From Syngnathus acus (Eukaryota > Chordata > Actinopteri > Syngnathiformes > Syngnathidae), in the NCBI RefSeq assembly GCF_901709675.1, contig NC_051094.1:12332501-12396500 (forward strand): a stretch of 64,000 nucleotides of DNA, read 5' to 3'. Shown here piece by piece: positions 46,333 to 58,630 of this stretch. Numbering within the stretch: the stretch's first letter is position 1; the number at the start of each line of letters is the position of its first letter. The notes under the pieces were generated by a model, which saw nothing but the letters and a program-made list of their open reading frames with translations, did no database searches and was not told where the DNA came from. A program made the translations under genes and the position numbers.

Positions 46333-49300
46333 GGCCACACAAACCCTAAAGCTTCTTCTTTTATGTCACGCTGTGATAAAATACAATTTCATTTATGAGA
46401 CGGTGGGACGCCACAGTTAACAACAGATGCAGGATCATCTAAGTCATGTATTTACAACACATTTGGGTGTTTGAGATGTTGCTTATGCAAAATCGTTATT
46501 CATGCCAAGATGCCAGTTTTTGAGGCCATTCCCCACAACCCTCAACGAAAGATGTGGAAGATTCTTTTAGGTAACACTACATTTTATTAAATTGTTGGAT
46601 TTTATGTTTTTATTTCCTCAATCACAGAAAAACTGCTGCTTGAACTAATTCCATATTTTAACAGGTAAAGTTGCATTAATGTTAATCATGAGCAGGGAAT
46701 ACAATGTAACTGTTGTAGTTAGTGCGTCCAATCGCGGTATGGGTGTTGGAGCTAAAGCCTTTATATTAGAGACACTGGATGGCATTATTGAATGTGATGC
46801 ACATGTGTTGTTTGTTTATGCTGTGGATACTGTAACTGTTTGCCTTCGCAGCAGCATCACATTGGTGCTTTTTACTCAAAGGAATAGTTTGAAATTTCTG
46901 AATAAAAAAGGGTCTTTCAGGAAAACATCAATACATTGTATGGTATGTTTTGTGGAGCAAGAACTCAATTTATCTTGGTCCACTAAGCGTAGCTCAGCAT
47001 TTGACTGAAAGCAGGGACAATTCCCGATGCCATGTGAATATTCAATACGGTTTCTCATTTCATTCAACAATGTTGATGGTGGAAGGATCAAACATATCCA
47101 GATACCGTTGTGCCAGTCCTGCAGTTTTAGCATATTATACTAATATGCATGTGTTCATCTCTTTACGCATCAATTTTGCAAAGCCAGCTGTCCCGACGCT
47201 GCACATATGCCATACGTTAAATATCAAACTATTCCTTTGAAAAATTTTAAACACTGTATGGTACAATCATGGATGCCTTTTGAAGTTAAAATTTGTGTTC
47301 ATGTCTCCATGAATTTACTGTTTATTCCAGAAATTAAGTTATTGTTGTCCATTGAATTTCAATATCTCTATTGTATTGCACATCCCGTGTGTACAGAAAT
47401 GCTTTTTTTTTTTTTGCATATTATTCAGTAACATTAATTTCAACATGCTGTACATGTCGTTACTAAATGTGTGCTTATAGATTGCCCAAAATAAGGCATG
47501 GAAACCACGAAGGTTGTCAGTATTTAAATTGAAATGTTAGGTTTTTCAGGAGTTTCAATTCAAAGGCATTTACAATTTTCTACTGCACACACAAATGAAT
47601 AACAATTGAACAAATATTTCATGTCATGTTTTTATAAACGTTTGTTGAATGCATAAAATTAAGAACTTTCTGCAAACCTTTCCAGAGTTTTTTTTTTTTT
47701 TTAATTTCTGTTCAAGGTTACAGCATTTAAAATGCTTCTGCACTGAGGCTGATGTCTTTCAAATACAATTAGCGTAGGTGATGGAAAATGCTGCCAGTTA
47801 AGCTAACACTAATCTACTAGCAGCTCCTGGGGAGGATGTCTGCAGGGGGGAGTTTATGGGTTGTTTGTTGGGTTTGATGAGTTTTTTTTTTTTTTTCACA
47901 AAAATCTGGATTGCTAATGGCCTATTCCTTCATGTTAGAGTGCCACAGGATATCACTCTTTGCTCCATTTCCCATGAGAAACAGCTATCTGGGGCGATTT
48001 CACCCATGCAGGGGAGAGATGTTGCTTCGGTTTGCTGTAACCCGATGTGCCTGAAGCGTTGCCATGTAGTCTACCGCCTCTTTACTATACCATTGCCTTC
48101 GTAGTTTTAGGCTGTTCGCAATCTTAGGATATCAGTCTGAGCTCAAGGGCGGAAAGGATCATTTGGTTGAGTGGCTGGATTGAAGGTCACCATTTGTGGA
48201 AATGTGACTGTGAAAGAGGCAGTGTTTTTTCTTAGAATGACTTGGGTGGAAAATGTGCAACTTTTTGTATTTTTTTACTATTTCAATCATGAACAAATCA
48301 TTACATTACATTTTGAATGTATTAAATGTATACACGTACAATTGTTTTTAACGCAGCCAAACATGGTAGTGAAATCTAAATAACTACAATTGTATGAATC
48401 ATAATGTTAATATACACCAACCAGCCATAATATGACAACAAATTTCAGAAAAATTATGCCTATCACTGAATACAAGCGCTGTATCAAATAGCAAGATATT
48501 GACAAATTGATTCTTCAAACAATGTTTATTTTGGTTGGTGAGAAACGTTTGAGTGATGTGTGTTGTTTTGATTTATGTTTAAGTCACCAGTTCATTGCAC
48601 CAACAGCAAATTTGCACTAAGACCCAGAAAATGCCCAGAAAACGTTTTTGTTTGTTTGTTATTCTATTGAGCCTCAGTGATGCTCAGCTTCACTCCAATG
48701 GAACAAAGAGTAAATGATGAAGGCTGCGGCCCTGGAATGATAGAATTGCTCTCATCAAAAGAAAATATGGCATTCCTTATTTTGTCCATTGGCTTACTGC
48801 AGACATGTTGTGCGTGTGAGATTGTCATTTTTGAAGCCCACTGGCTTATGCCACGGTGGTAGAGCATGTGAGTATGGCAAATATTTTATTTCCTATTGTT
48901 GAGGCTAGATTCACTTTGCCTCAGCATACTTTTCAACACCAACACAAACTAACCCATAATGGAACATTTACATCTGCTTTCACTTTTAACAATATGCACG
49001 TGTACATATGTTTATGCTGAGGTTGCTTTCTGCTGACCCGAGGAAGGACTTTTGAACCTTCTTTGATTTAAAGAACTCAAATAAAAAACAACTATTCAGG
49101 CTGTGGGTAGCTCATGTTTTATTAATATGCTCTGTGCCCTCAATGTCACATGTATTTTTCAACATTTTCGGAGGGGACAACCACAGTCCAGCCCACCATG
49201 CTTTTGCCTTACTTATATGTTCCAATGAAATATTTACCTTCACAGTTTCTGTGTGATGAGCATGTGATCCGAATAGTGAGCTATTAATTTGGTGGCTGTG

Positions 49301-50605
49301 ATGTGTGCACGGCAGATCTACTCCCTGCAGATTGTATTTGTCAAGATTCAAGCAAATTCTGAGGTGACACATACACAGAGCAAAAATAAGTATGCACAGA
49401 CACATCATTTCTTAATCACACATTCACTGTTTGTGCTATTGTAATTGAACTTATCACTTATGAAACACAAGTTTTTGCGTAAATATGGAGTGACTGCTTA
49501 TTAGATCCATCCATCGTCAATACCAATCATTTCGTTGAAGGTCACGTGAAGCTGGAGCCTATCTGAGTAACCTATTGAGATCTACTACAAAACTGTTCAC
49601 CACTTCAAATTACACTCAATAATAAATGTGTCGTGAAATGAACACCACTCTGACAATCTCAATAAAAATTAACCGTTATTATCAGTAGCAGCTGTACAGT
49701 CGCTAGAAAGAATCCTAAGATCTGTACAAAACATTGCAGGCCGATTGCATCCCTGGTTGAACTATTCCCCCGCTCCCCCAAACCCCCACGGGTTGAAGAC
49801 AACACATCTTAACCTGTTTGAGCTGTCGCCCACCAGGAAAGGCTTCAGATCGATGCAAGCACGCATTAATATTTAGAGATAAGTCATCCAAGCGCCAGGA
49901 GAACTTGCAAACCCCAAACAAAAAGGTCTACAAATGCATGGCAAACGTACTTGCCAAATGTTCCATTGACAGGTAATACAATCTAAAATAAATTTAAGAA
50001 AGAGAAAAAAAAGCTTGTATGAGTACTTTTAATATTTTTTGAAGAACTATTTTGGTAATAAAACATTCTATAAACTAAACCGCGTTGATTTTGCAGTGTT
50101 ATTAGTGTTCATCGAAATTATCGTATCATGGAAAGCATTATTATCATTTCTTTAAATATCCCCCTGGGTCGTAGTGTGGCTATTGGAGAGAAAGAGTCAT
50201 ACACATGGAAATGAGCAATCAGGGTCAAAAGAAGTGCCCACTTCACAGCGATGATTTGAAACTCTTTTGTGATTAAGGCCTATGTTAATAAATTTGATTT
50301 GGAGTATGGGCATGCTGCAATTCATATAGTATAATATGTAATAAAGCCGTTTTTGAATGTCTACACAACAACTATACAAAATCTTGAGTAGGTTTCAGTT
50401 ACGTCATGATTGGATTATGCTCCACAATCTTTATTGAGCCAAAGCACTTCTATAACATTAGAAGATTCATAGATCAATGAACAAAGACACATTATTTGTT
50501 GTAAATAAATACGAATTTTCCAACCATTTCGCTGAAGTTGGTTGATTCCTCGCAGCCGAGTGTCAGCGAATCACTGGAATATAGCACGAATATTTGCTTC
50601 AATCA
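46333..50605. other. dock5 3'UTR and spacer before the taste-receptor gene
   Basis: No protein-like frame is seen. AATAAA at 46901-46906 is a candidate dock5 polyadenylation signal. A diverged minus-oriented SINE tail remnant lies at about 49503-49620 (ATCCATCCATCGTC, then GAAGCTGGAGCCTATCTGAG). Confidence 0.55.
46901..46906 (+). terminator. dock5: Candidate dock5 polyadenylation signal
   Basis: AATAAA lies about 570 bases after the dock5 stop codon. Other signals further on cannot be excluded. Confidence 0.35.
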
Positions 50606-50610
50606 AACCT

Positions 50611-51594
50611 TCAGTTCTTGATCTTTGCAGGGGTGCTGCTAGATTGGTCCCTCTGCTCAGGCACCTTCAGACATGTCAGACATGGATATAGGTCCATGCA
50701 GATGTTAAAATCATGGATCAAAGCTTTCCAAAGAGTTTTTTTCCCATAGATCAGCACCATGGCAGAAACCGTGGTATAGATGGATGTGAAGAATAACGTC
50801 AGCGTGATGGCGTTCTCATGATGGACGGCTATCTGATAGTTGACGTACAGGTCGACCACGAGGAAGATAAGGAAGACGGCCACCAAAGAAAGAGCCATTT
50901 GGATCACCCTCATCTGAGTGCCCATCTTCGGGACGTGAGCGCCATTTGTGCTGGCCTTCATGCGGCGCACATGCACCGCCAAGTGCACGGAGATGGAGAT
51001 GCAGCATTTTACCATGAACATCCCCGGCAGCACATCTGCAAGGATCAGATAGAGGGCCTCGTAAATCTTTCCAGGCTTCGAGTTGGGCATTAACACCCCG
51101 CAGTCTTTATCACCCCCCAAAGTGTCATTGGCCCTGTGGAAGACCACCAGCATGGGCATGCAGGTCCCAAGGCCACTCAGTGGGATGAGAAACACAGCGA
51201 GTGTCACATGCTTGATGATGGTGGCCTGGATGTGTGTGTAGCACTGGTTGGGCGTGCTCACCAGCTTGGTGCTGTAGTAGAATGTCAGGAAGCTGCTGTC
51301 CCACATGATGGTGAACTTGAGACTGAAAGTAATGACCAGCATGACGGCGTAGGGCATCTGGGCGATGTGACACTTGCTGTCCACTTCATCCATGCTCATC
51401 CAGAAGTAGCAGATGAGCTGGTGGCTGATGTTTGCCAAGGACAAAGCTACAATGATGCTCTCACTGGGGCTCCACTGCTTCTTCTGCTTGTAGTTGGACA
51501 CGCTCGTCAAGAAAATATAGAGGTTCAAGAACACCGTGGTAACAGCTGTCATGCCCGTCAAGAGCCACATGGACATTTTGTTTGTCCCAAGCAT
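50611..51594 (-). CDS. Bitter taste receptor type 2-like GPCR (TAS2R family)
   Basis: A single-exon seven-transmembrane receptor of 327 aa if translation starts at ATG 51594 (MLGTNKMSMWLLTGMTAV). The open frame extends 20 codons further to an ATG at 51654. I prefer the inner start because TAS2R proteins have very short N-termini and the first helix follows at once. Family features are a first intracellular loop leading into SPSESIIVALSLANISHQLI (TM2), the TM3 segment WDSSFLTFYYSTKLVSTPN, a long TM4-TM5 loop with the possible N-glycosylation site NDT, and TM7 SAMVLIYGKKTLWKAL, similar to the usual LxLGNxKLK end. TAS2Rs couple to gustducin-type G proteins in taste cells. An ORA/V1R receptor is the main alternative. 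No stop or frameshift interrupts it. It stands alone here; no second copy is visible. Confidence 0.78.
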   Translation of the reverse strand: MLGTNKMSMWLLTGMTAVTTVFLNLYIFLTSVSNYKQKKQWSPSESIIVALSLANISHQLICYFWMSMDEVDSKCHIAQMPYAVMLVITFSLKFTIMWDSSFLTFYYSTKLVSTPNQCYTHIQATIIKHVTLAVFLIPLSGLGTCMPMLVVFHRANDTLGGDKDCGVLMPNSKPGKIYEALYLILADVLPGMFMVKCCISISVHLAVHVRRMKASTNGAHVPKMGTQMRVIQMALSLVAVFLIFLVVDLYVNYQIAVHHENAITLTLFFTSIYTTVSAMVLIYGKKTLWKALIHDFNICMDLYPCLTCLKVPEQRDQSSSTPAKIKN

Positions 51595-51659
51595 GATGAA
51601 AAGCTCTCTCTTCAAACACTTTGTTGATGTCAGGCTAAAAGGAAAAACCCTCACATTAA

Positions 51660-53980
51660 TTCCACTCTAGTAACAGCCTGCCACCTTCTTTAGTCTTTAT
51701 TATACAAGCTTAGTCCAAATCTTCTTTTGGAGTCCAAAAATCGCAGCAAATGGGCAAAGCTTTTTATTTTTAATTATCACTTACAATCCGATGTAAGAGT
51801 TCTGCGTACATTTCCCTCACAATCCTTTTCAACACTTTTGGCTCTGTCTGCAGAATCACATTTTGGTTTTCCTTATCCAAGTGATAATCCTCGCCTGAAG
51901 TCGTCTACAGGACGCAAACAGCAAGGTTGAAGCTCTTCGACTGGCAGGGATTTATACGTTGGAGCATCACTTGTGATTTGCATCAGCCGTGACCAAAGGA
52001 AGTGATGAGGGTATATTTGCATTCACACGGCACGCACAGTATATGTGCTTAGTGTGATTGATCCGGTGACTTTGCCGTCGTTTGATCAGTGCGCCATGAC
52101 GGCTCAATGGGACTCCTCATGGAAGCGGATTCCTGCTTCCTGGCCACACATTTACAAACACCAGACCACACTCTCACATTCCTATTTGCATGATAAGAAA
52201 ATAGCATAACCTTTCCATCACCTTGAGGAATAGGTTAAGTCAATGCAGTTGTACCCGAGTGGTAGGAAGATCCTAACAAGGTGTTGAGCCAGCTCGGTTT
52301 ATTATCTCTTAATGTTTCTTTTGCATAATAACAAATCATCAAATTGCACAGGAAAGCGATAATTTTCCTCACAAAAAGTACTGACAGAAAATAAATTAGT
52401 GAAAACCAAAATTAACGGTTCTCTATTTTCTCCACATAAAAAATCAAGAAGGTAAAGCAGCGGGTTTTTTTTTTCCCCAGTTAAGCCACCACAGAATGAA
52501 ATTAAAAGGAAATGAGCTTTCTGATTGAACCTGCCAGACAAATATTTGCAAGCCATCCTGTTCATTTCAGCACTTCTTGTCAGGTTCATTACTGTAGGAC
52601 ATGCTTAAGTGTGTGCACATTGAAGCTCTGAAACCGTCGCCTTTCTAACATGCACGTCTCTTACCAATTAAATTGGCCTAACAGAAAGAGGAATGTTTAA
52701 AATCGATAACTAATACAGAAGTTGACATGGTTGAAGTGGACTTAAAGTTAAAGTAACTACAACAAGAGCAAAACAGCGCTTCAGGTATAAAGTTGAGCAA
52801 ATTGAATCCTTGTGCTTATTTTGAAATTTGAATATGGCTGCAAACAAGTGATTTGCTCGTAGACCAAGTGCTTTTTTTTCCATTTAACACCTCATTAAGT
52901 AAGCACAGAACAGGGATTTTACATTTAAGAATCAAGAATGAAAATAATAAGAGTTTTAGTGCATTGCAGTGTCTTGTCGTCATTCACATTTTCACTCAAG
53001 TAAAAGATTCTTCCACCACCACTGCTGCCGAGGTGTCACAGGGCAGAATTTGTCGCCGAGGGTGCACGTGTGCCCTCCATCCTGCAGCTATTATTAATTC
53101 AACATACACATAAAAGAAAAGTATTCAGGCTAAATGAAGTCTTTTTGAAGAGAAGATGGCCTGTAGGCAAAGCGCTGACTCGACCCTAACTGAGTGGCAA
53201 CTAAGCATTGGTGCCCCAACTAGCCGTTAGATTAAAAAAAGTAGCTGCTGCGCAAAAATACCCCAACACAGAAGGCAATGGCGCAACATGCCGTTGTGCA
53301 AAGGAAATCTTCCAAAAGGCATTAACAAGGCCAGAGGAAAATGACTGTTTGGCCTTGTTTATGTGCATCGTCAGAATTTTAGTTGGTAATTTGTTTACAG
53401 CAAAATGACATCTGCATGCTAATGCATTGCTCCAGACGCTCCTCAATAGCTTGTTTTAGAAAAGGCCAGTCTAAGTGTCATCTCTGGTGGTTCATTAAAC
53501 CTAATTTGGAATTCTGAGCGATTAGGTCAGTGAACCAAAAGTGGGAACTCGTACAGTATTCCTCTCTTGAGATTGTTAGTTAAAAAGATATTTTATTATG
53601 TTTACCTATAAACAAACTGGATTGAACTAGCTTTACAACATGGAAAAGGAAGCACTCAAACAAACTGTATTTTTACAAGTTGTATAAATCAAAGCTATAT
53701 TAAATTAATATTGAGATGTCTACCCCGCCGAAGGTAATACAAAACTTAGACAGTGCATCACGAAGGACATCCAGTCCGATAGATGAGGTCCGATTCTTTT
53801 AGAGTCATGTATCTGCTTATTCTCAGTATGCCTTCGAGGTTGTGTTCAACAGGCTGTATGGCACCATTTGGCATTATTCCTTCTGAAATATTTACATTTA
53901 AAGTATAAAAAAGTTTTACACTTATAGTGAAAAAATGGGGATTTTTCTAAGGCATTTCAGAAGTCCATTGTGTATAAATT
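51660..53980. other. Spacer between the TAS2R-like gene and the Ig-domain gene
   Basis: No coding sequence is recognised. The section 53130-53530 is less AT-rich than average, has a near-palindromic GCATGCTAATGCATTGC with an octamer-like ATGCTAAT, and resembles conserved non-coding DNA. Confidence 0.45.
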
Positions 53981-53984
53981 GTAG

Positions 53985-56900
53985 TTACACGGGGTAACCG
54001 TAGCGGTGGTCGTATTTGAGTGCCGGGAGGGGTTTCCTCACTGAGCTATGTTTTGACCCCTTGTCACTGTTACTGGCATTGGACTCATTGACACTGGGCA
54101 GGCGGTTCCCCACTGAGCTGTAGGACACCCCTTGGTGGGTGCGGTACCCCAGCACTGAGCGGTAGCTGGAGTTCCTACTGGGGGGGCGGCTCTCTGGGGC
54201 ACGGGTATCCTCCCTGAAAAACACACAAGTCTCACTCGGCGAATATGAATAAACGCTCTCAATATGCTCGCTAATGCAATACCTGACTTCATTGGCCACC
54301 TCCTTCTCATAACGTAATTTGAGGCAGCAGCAGACCGAGAGCCAGATGGTGAGCAAAAGGAGGAGGAGGAGGAGAAGAGCACCTATCACAGCCCCGACGA
54401 TGACACCCACTCGATTGGTGGCTGGAACACAGGTTGTCATTTTAGTCTGACAGTATCAAAGGACAGAATGGAACAAGACATCGTTTTTGGAATGGGAGAT
54501 GTTCCTGAAAGGTTCAGAAAGTAGGACTGATGTTCTTTTCGACTTACGGTTGTGTGCCTCCAGCGTCTGTTTACATTGAGCTTTGCCCACAGGGTTTCTT
54601 GCCTCACACAAGTAACTTCCAGCATAGCTGTCCGAATGGTTCTTGATCAAATACTCCCCACTCTGTGTGTCTGAATAAGAGACATCCCGGAGGAATATGT
54701 AATTAAGCTAACGTGCTTTTGGCTGCTTACAGAAAGTGCCATACTTAGTGGCACAACCGCGGGCGGTTTTCCAAGATAACTTTCTCTCGTCCATGTATAC
54801 GTAAGAGGAGAGGATCCCTGGTCTGATTTGCAGCGGAGAGTGACCGGAGTGCCTTTCTCCTCCTTGCCGTCAATCCAACATTTTGGAACAGACGGGGGAA
54901 CTGGAGTGAAAACAAGAAAAGGAAATCACGCGTGATTGGGAGCCGGTAGACAGAACTTTAGAAGGACATTCCATTAGAGTGAGAACTGAGTAAATGAACC
55001 GGTAAAACCAGTTAAGGAGAATTCTTTCTCACCCATTACGACAACAGTTACTTTCCGCATGTCGACGCCTGGTGATTTTTTGACTTTGCACTGGTAGGTG
55101 GCCGTGTCTGAGAGCCTCAAATCAGAGAGAGCGATAGACGCGTCCCCCTGCTTGGGGTCTCCTGTAAAGCTGACCCTGCCAGAGAGGCTGGGGTCATAGT
55201 TGTGTATACGCCCTTCTGTGAAGGCCAAGATCTGACAAACAAATATGGAATAATGATGAAAGAGTAAAGCAGGTTTTACTACTCATACAGCTCAAATATG
55301 GTGTTGGGCGGTTGCAAAGACACATAACATTCCTCGCTCTAATTTCATGGGAGACTTACCAGTTTGTCTTTCTGCGTCATGTCTGGGCTGAGGTTGGACC
55401 ATTCAATGTCGAGTTCCCCGGTGTCTTCGAGTCCTGGGGTGTAGGTGCACCCGAGTAGAACCTTTTCACCCTTGGCCTTCTGGACGGTCTGCGGGCCCGA
55501 GGATGTAATTTGCATGGCCTGTGTCACATCTGCGTGTTCATATAAGTTTGAAACAACTCAAGACTCATTTTGCCATTCAAAATATACAGTACACCTCAAA
55601 GGTAGCAGACATTATTACACTTGCTAGATGAGGGATCACCGACCTTTTTTAAACTAATTAATGCCAAGTGCTAACAATGTGATTCAACACAGTCAATACG
55701 ACATTAATACAATACTAATATGGGCTGATTATTTTATGTATTTTTTTATGTTATTTTATTTCTTTATTTTACACATTAACAGTTAAAGGTTCTGCCTGTG
55801 ATTCATTTTTTTCTTGACAAGTTATTTTAGTCATTCGGTTTTGGTTGGTTGGTCAATTGCTTATTTGATTCAGCCTAATATCGGAATTAACATCTGGCTA
55901 AAAAAATACATATCATTCGGGCCCTAGTTATTAATATATGTTACAATTTTCAATTACTGATATTTATTTATATGAAGTCACTGGTCATGTTAATGATTTC
56001 ACAGTTGGAAACATAAATATCTGTCATGTCTCGTCCACGGTTGTTTTATTATGTGCATATTGTCATAGTTTCTGTCCGTGTGGCTGTGTGTTTGCCCCTC
56101 CCCTCCTGTGTGCCCATGATCAGTGCGATCATTCTCACCTGCCTCTTGTTACCTGTCGTGTATTTAAGTCCTGTCTGCCCCTCACTCCCAAACGGATCAT
56201 TGATGTCGTCACGCCTGTTGTCTTCACGCCTGTTGTCTTACCGTCAGTCAGTCCAGTTATTGTTTTGTTAAGTTGTGTCAGTTTGCCGATTCTGTCAGTT
56301 CGTTCTCCTTATCCTCGCTTCCAACTACCTTTTCCCTTTAATAAACCCTGGTCCAAGCTGCATTTGGTCGCCCTGCTCCATCCGATTCTTGACAATATCA
56401 GTATGCAACATTTTATTTCTTCAAATAACTGCCAGTGTTTCCATATTCAAATGCTGACCACAACAATATTCCTGGGAAATTAAAATTGTTCCATCACTGT
56501 AGAATGATTTTTAGAACAGGCCCACGGGCTACTCCTTAGGGCCACCTACTGCCCGCAGGCACCTCGGTGGTGACCCCCGACGTCAAACCCATTTTCACTG
56601 CAGTGTAGTTCCGGCTTCCCTCGGAGGGCTGTTATGATAGCAAAATTCATATATTTATATATGCATTATCACCTCATCACATTATGGTATTGCGTATGCG
56701 CAAGTGATCTGCAAAGATTGAATTGAGGCAACTGAACTCGTTTTTGTCAGTTGCCGACGTTTCACCTTCAATCCACCGAAAAGCTTCGTTGTTGTTACAA
56801 ATTTTTAGGCTCATGCATTTATGTTTTTCTCTGGATACTCTGTGTTTTTCTCCCATTTGCCAAAACATGCATGTTAGGTACATTGAAGATTCTACATTTT

Positions 56901-58630
56901 CCTTATGTGTGAATGGCAGTATGTGCCTTTGGATTGGCTAGCAACCATTCCAGAGTTTATTTCTTGCTCAAGGTCAACTGGGTAGGCTCCAGCACACATG
57001 GACACATGTTATTGTACATATTTTAACGACAAATTGAATTTAAACAAACAAGACAAACACACAAACAACATCCATCCATTTTTTATACCGCTTGTCCCCA
57101 CGGGGGGCCGCGGGCGTGCTGGAGCCTTTCCCAGCAGTCCTCGGGCAGTAGGCGGGGGACACCCTGAACTGGTTGCCAGCCAATCGCAGGCCAAACAACC
57201 ATTCGCACTCACACCTAGGGACAATTTGGAGTGCTCAATCGGCCTACCAAGCATGTTTTTGGGATGTGGGAGGAAACCAGAGTGCCTGGAGAAAACCCAC
57301 GCGGGCACGGGGAGAACATGCAAACTCCACACAGGGAGGGCCAGAGGTGAAATCGAACCCGCACCCTCCTAACTGTGAGGCGGTCGTGCTAACCAGTGCA
57401 CCACCAAGCCACCCTGGTTTATTTATACACCATGAAATACATTTCTTGTTCTACAGTTTGTAGAAGCCAAAACCAACAGTAATCATGTAAAACAAGATAG
57501 AAGAAAATCGCTTTCAAATGCATGACACTTTGTGCTTAATGACATTCAAGCTGAGGGCCTGTGCTCCTAAAAAGAGTGCTGCTCTTAACGTAATTGGCCT
57601 CCAAAATAAAGCTACAGCATACCAAGTTTGCTGGAGGTTTCTGTTTACACTATACCGTCTCAGTGCATGCATTCTTTGTCATGTCCAGTATGCCTAACAA
57701 TCACAAATGAGTGTATTTTAAAAACCCTGTCTCAGTGGCTCTCGCAAAGCCTGCCCTGCAGCCCGCATCTTAATTGAATGTTTTATGGAGGCAGAGACAA
57801 TGGCACTGAGCACATTTAAACGTGTAATGTTGTCATTCATCTTCGCCCCATTTTCCCTTTTAGATGTTTCGACCTTGGCTGAATTTCTCAATGTAGAATA
57901 CTTATAAATCCAGTCAGTCCCGCTGTTGACAGCCCTCGCTGTTAATTTTCCTCACGAACACTCCGAAGGCACCTTAATGCTATCGCCACAAACAAAGTAC
58001 ACTGAGTCATTCATTAGAGGCTGAAAGTGACAAATGTTATAAAGGCATTTTGGGAAAACCTCTGATTAGTCAGTCAAACGTTTATAGCTGGAAAAGCACC
58101 TCTCCCCGCTTTGGGCAAAATGCTGTCGTCTCAAGATGATGTGTTGTCCAAGTAAGCACAGAGGGGGCTAAACTTGTCACACAATGCAATTAAGTCAGGA
58201 TTCATACACACCAGGCGACAGGCCGGCTCCATTTGTAAATTCAGAATACATATATTACAAGTGAATGAGGTGGTGCAAAATGAAGACCTGTGGGGGGTAT
58301 AGCTTGGAGTCTTGTTTTTCTTTGCTCAGTGCTCACTTAATTGTTATTAAAGAGCAGCAAAGGGGGTCTGGATATTCTGAAACATGACACTGTACCAACA
58401 GGCTTCACTGCACATCTGCAATGCAGACAATGCTATGTTTACTTTTAGACCACCGAGTGTGTGAATTACCGACGTGCTGTGTTTGTCATCATATATCCTG
58501 ACTGTTATTGATTCGAAGGCAGATAGTGGTAAAAATAGAGTTGGCTCATGAGTTTGAAGAGAAACTCACCTGTGTTTAGGTGAAGTGCTGCCAGAAAAAA
58601 AACACAAATTTTCAGCCCCGGCTCCATCAT
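53985..58630 (-). CDS. vsig8: V-set and C2-set immunoglobulin-domain adhesion protein (CXADR/VSIG8/CLMP family)
   Basis: A type I membrane cell-adhesion protein. Coding exons on the minus strand: 58630-58570, 55529-55360, 55231-55033, 54900-54745, 54670-54548, 54421-54283, 54213-53985, giving 1077 nt and 358 aa. A signal peptide (about residues 1-20) is followed by a V-set domain with Cys48 and Cys125 (LLGCTY, DTATYQCKVKK). The C2-set domain has four cysteines at 151, 167, 217 and 228, the double-disulfide pattern of the CTX family. A membrane span follows at about 241-268 (GVIVGAVIGALLLLLLLLL) with a juxtamembrane CCC, a palmitoylation-like site. The cytoplasmic tail carries YEKEVANEVREDTRAPESRP and ends KYDHRYGYPV. 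ATG ATG at 58630 and 58627 are alternative starts. The tail with GYRTHQGVSYSSVGN resembles what I recall of fish VSIG8, but CXADR-like naming is equally defensible. Confidence 0.8.
55631..56578. mobile_element. hAT-like element interrupted by a solo LTR
   Basis: The left end is GGGATCACCGACCTTTTTT at 55632. The right end, read on the minus strand, is GGGGGTCACCACCGAGGTGC, a terminus I know from short fish hAT elements that continue into the GGCCTGTTCT-type block seen at 56513-56530. Pairing the two ends as one element is inferred; no clear 8-bp target duplication was seen. Confidence 0.5.
56022..56394 (+). mobile_element. Solo LTR (373 bp) with perfect 5-bp target duplication
   Basis: It starts TGTCATGTCTCGTCC and ends GATTCTTGACA, with TGTCA/TGACA inverted ends. 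It is flanked by ATATC on both sides (56017-56021 and 56395-56399). A TATTTAAG box at 56161 and AATAAA at 56340 lie in the order expected of an LTR promoter and polyadenylation site. No internal retroelement sequence adjoins it, so it is a recombination product. The 5-bp duplication fits Ty3/gypsy-, Ty1/copia- or Bel/Pao-type elements. Confidence 0.88.
56852..57003 (+). mobile_element. Diverged 3' part of a plus-oriented V-SINE
   Basis: Recognisable pieces are CCAAAACATGCATGTTAGGT, GTGTGAATGGCAGTATGTGC, GGATTGGCTAGCAACCATTC and TGGGTAGGCTCCAGCACACA. It sits just left of a minus-oriented copy. Confidence 0.65.
57070..57414 (-). mobile_element. Full-length V-SINE in intron 1 of the Ig-domain gene
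   Basis: Minus-strand reading begins GGGTGGCTTGGTGGTGCACT and GGTTAGCAC (A-box), has the B-box GGTTCGATTTC and core TGTGGAGTTTGCATGTTCTC, and ends GGATGGATG. It is the most complete copy in the window, about 345 bp. Confidence 0.92.
57540..58560. other. Remainder of intron 1 of the Ig-domain gene
   Basis: No repeat or exon is recognised. The 57560-58150 part has balanced base composition and complex sequence, so it is a candidate conserved non-coding region. Confidence 0.4.

Noticed and set aside
51136-51627. 163-codon frame antisense to the TAS2R-like gene
   Set aside because: A shadow of the receptor coding sequence; composition (His/Asp/Val-rich) reflects reverse reading of transmembrane codons.
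55938-56483. 181-codon frame in intron 1 of the Ig-domain gene
   Set aside because: It runs across the solo LTR, whose ends and target duplication explain the sequence; no retroelement protein domain is present.
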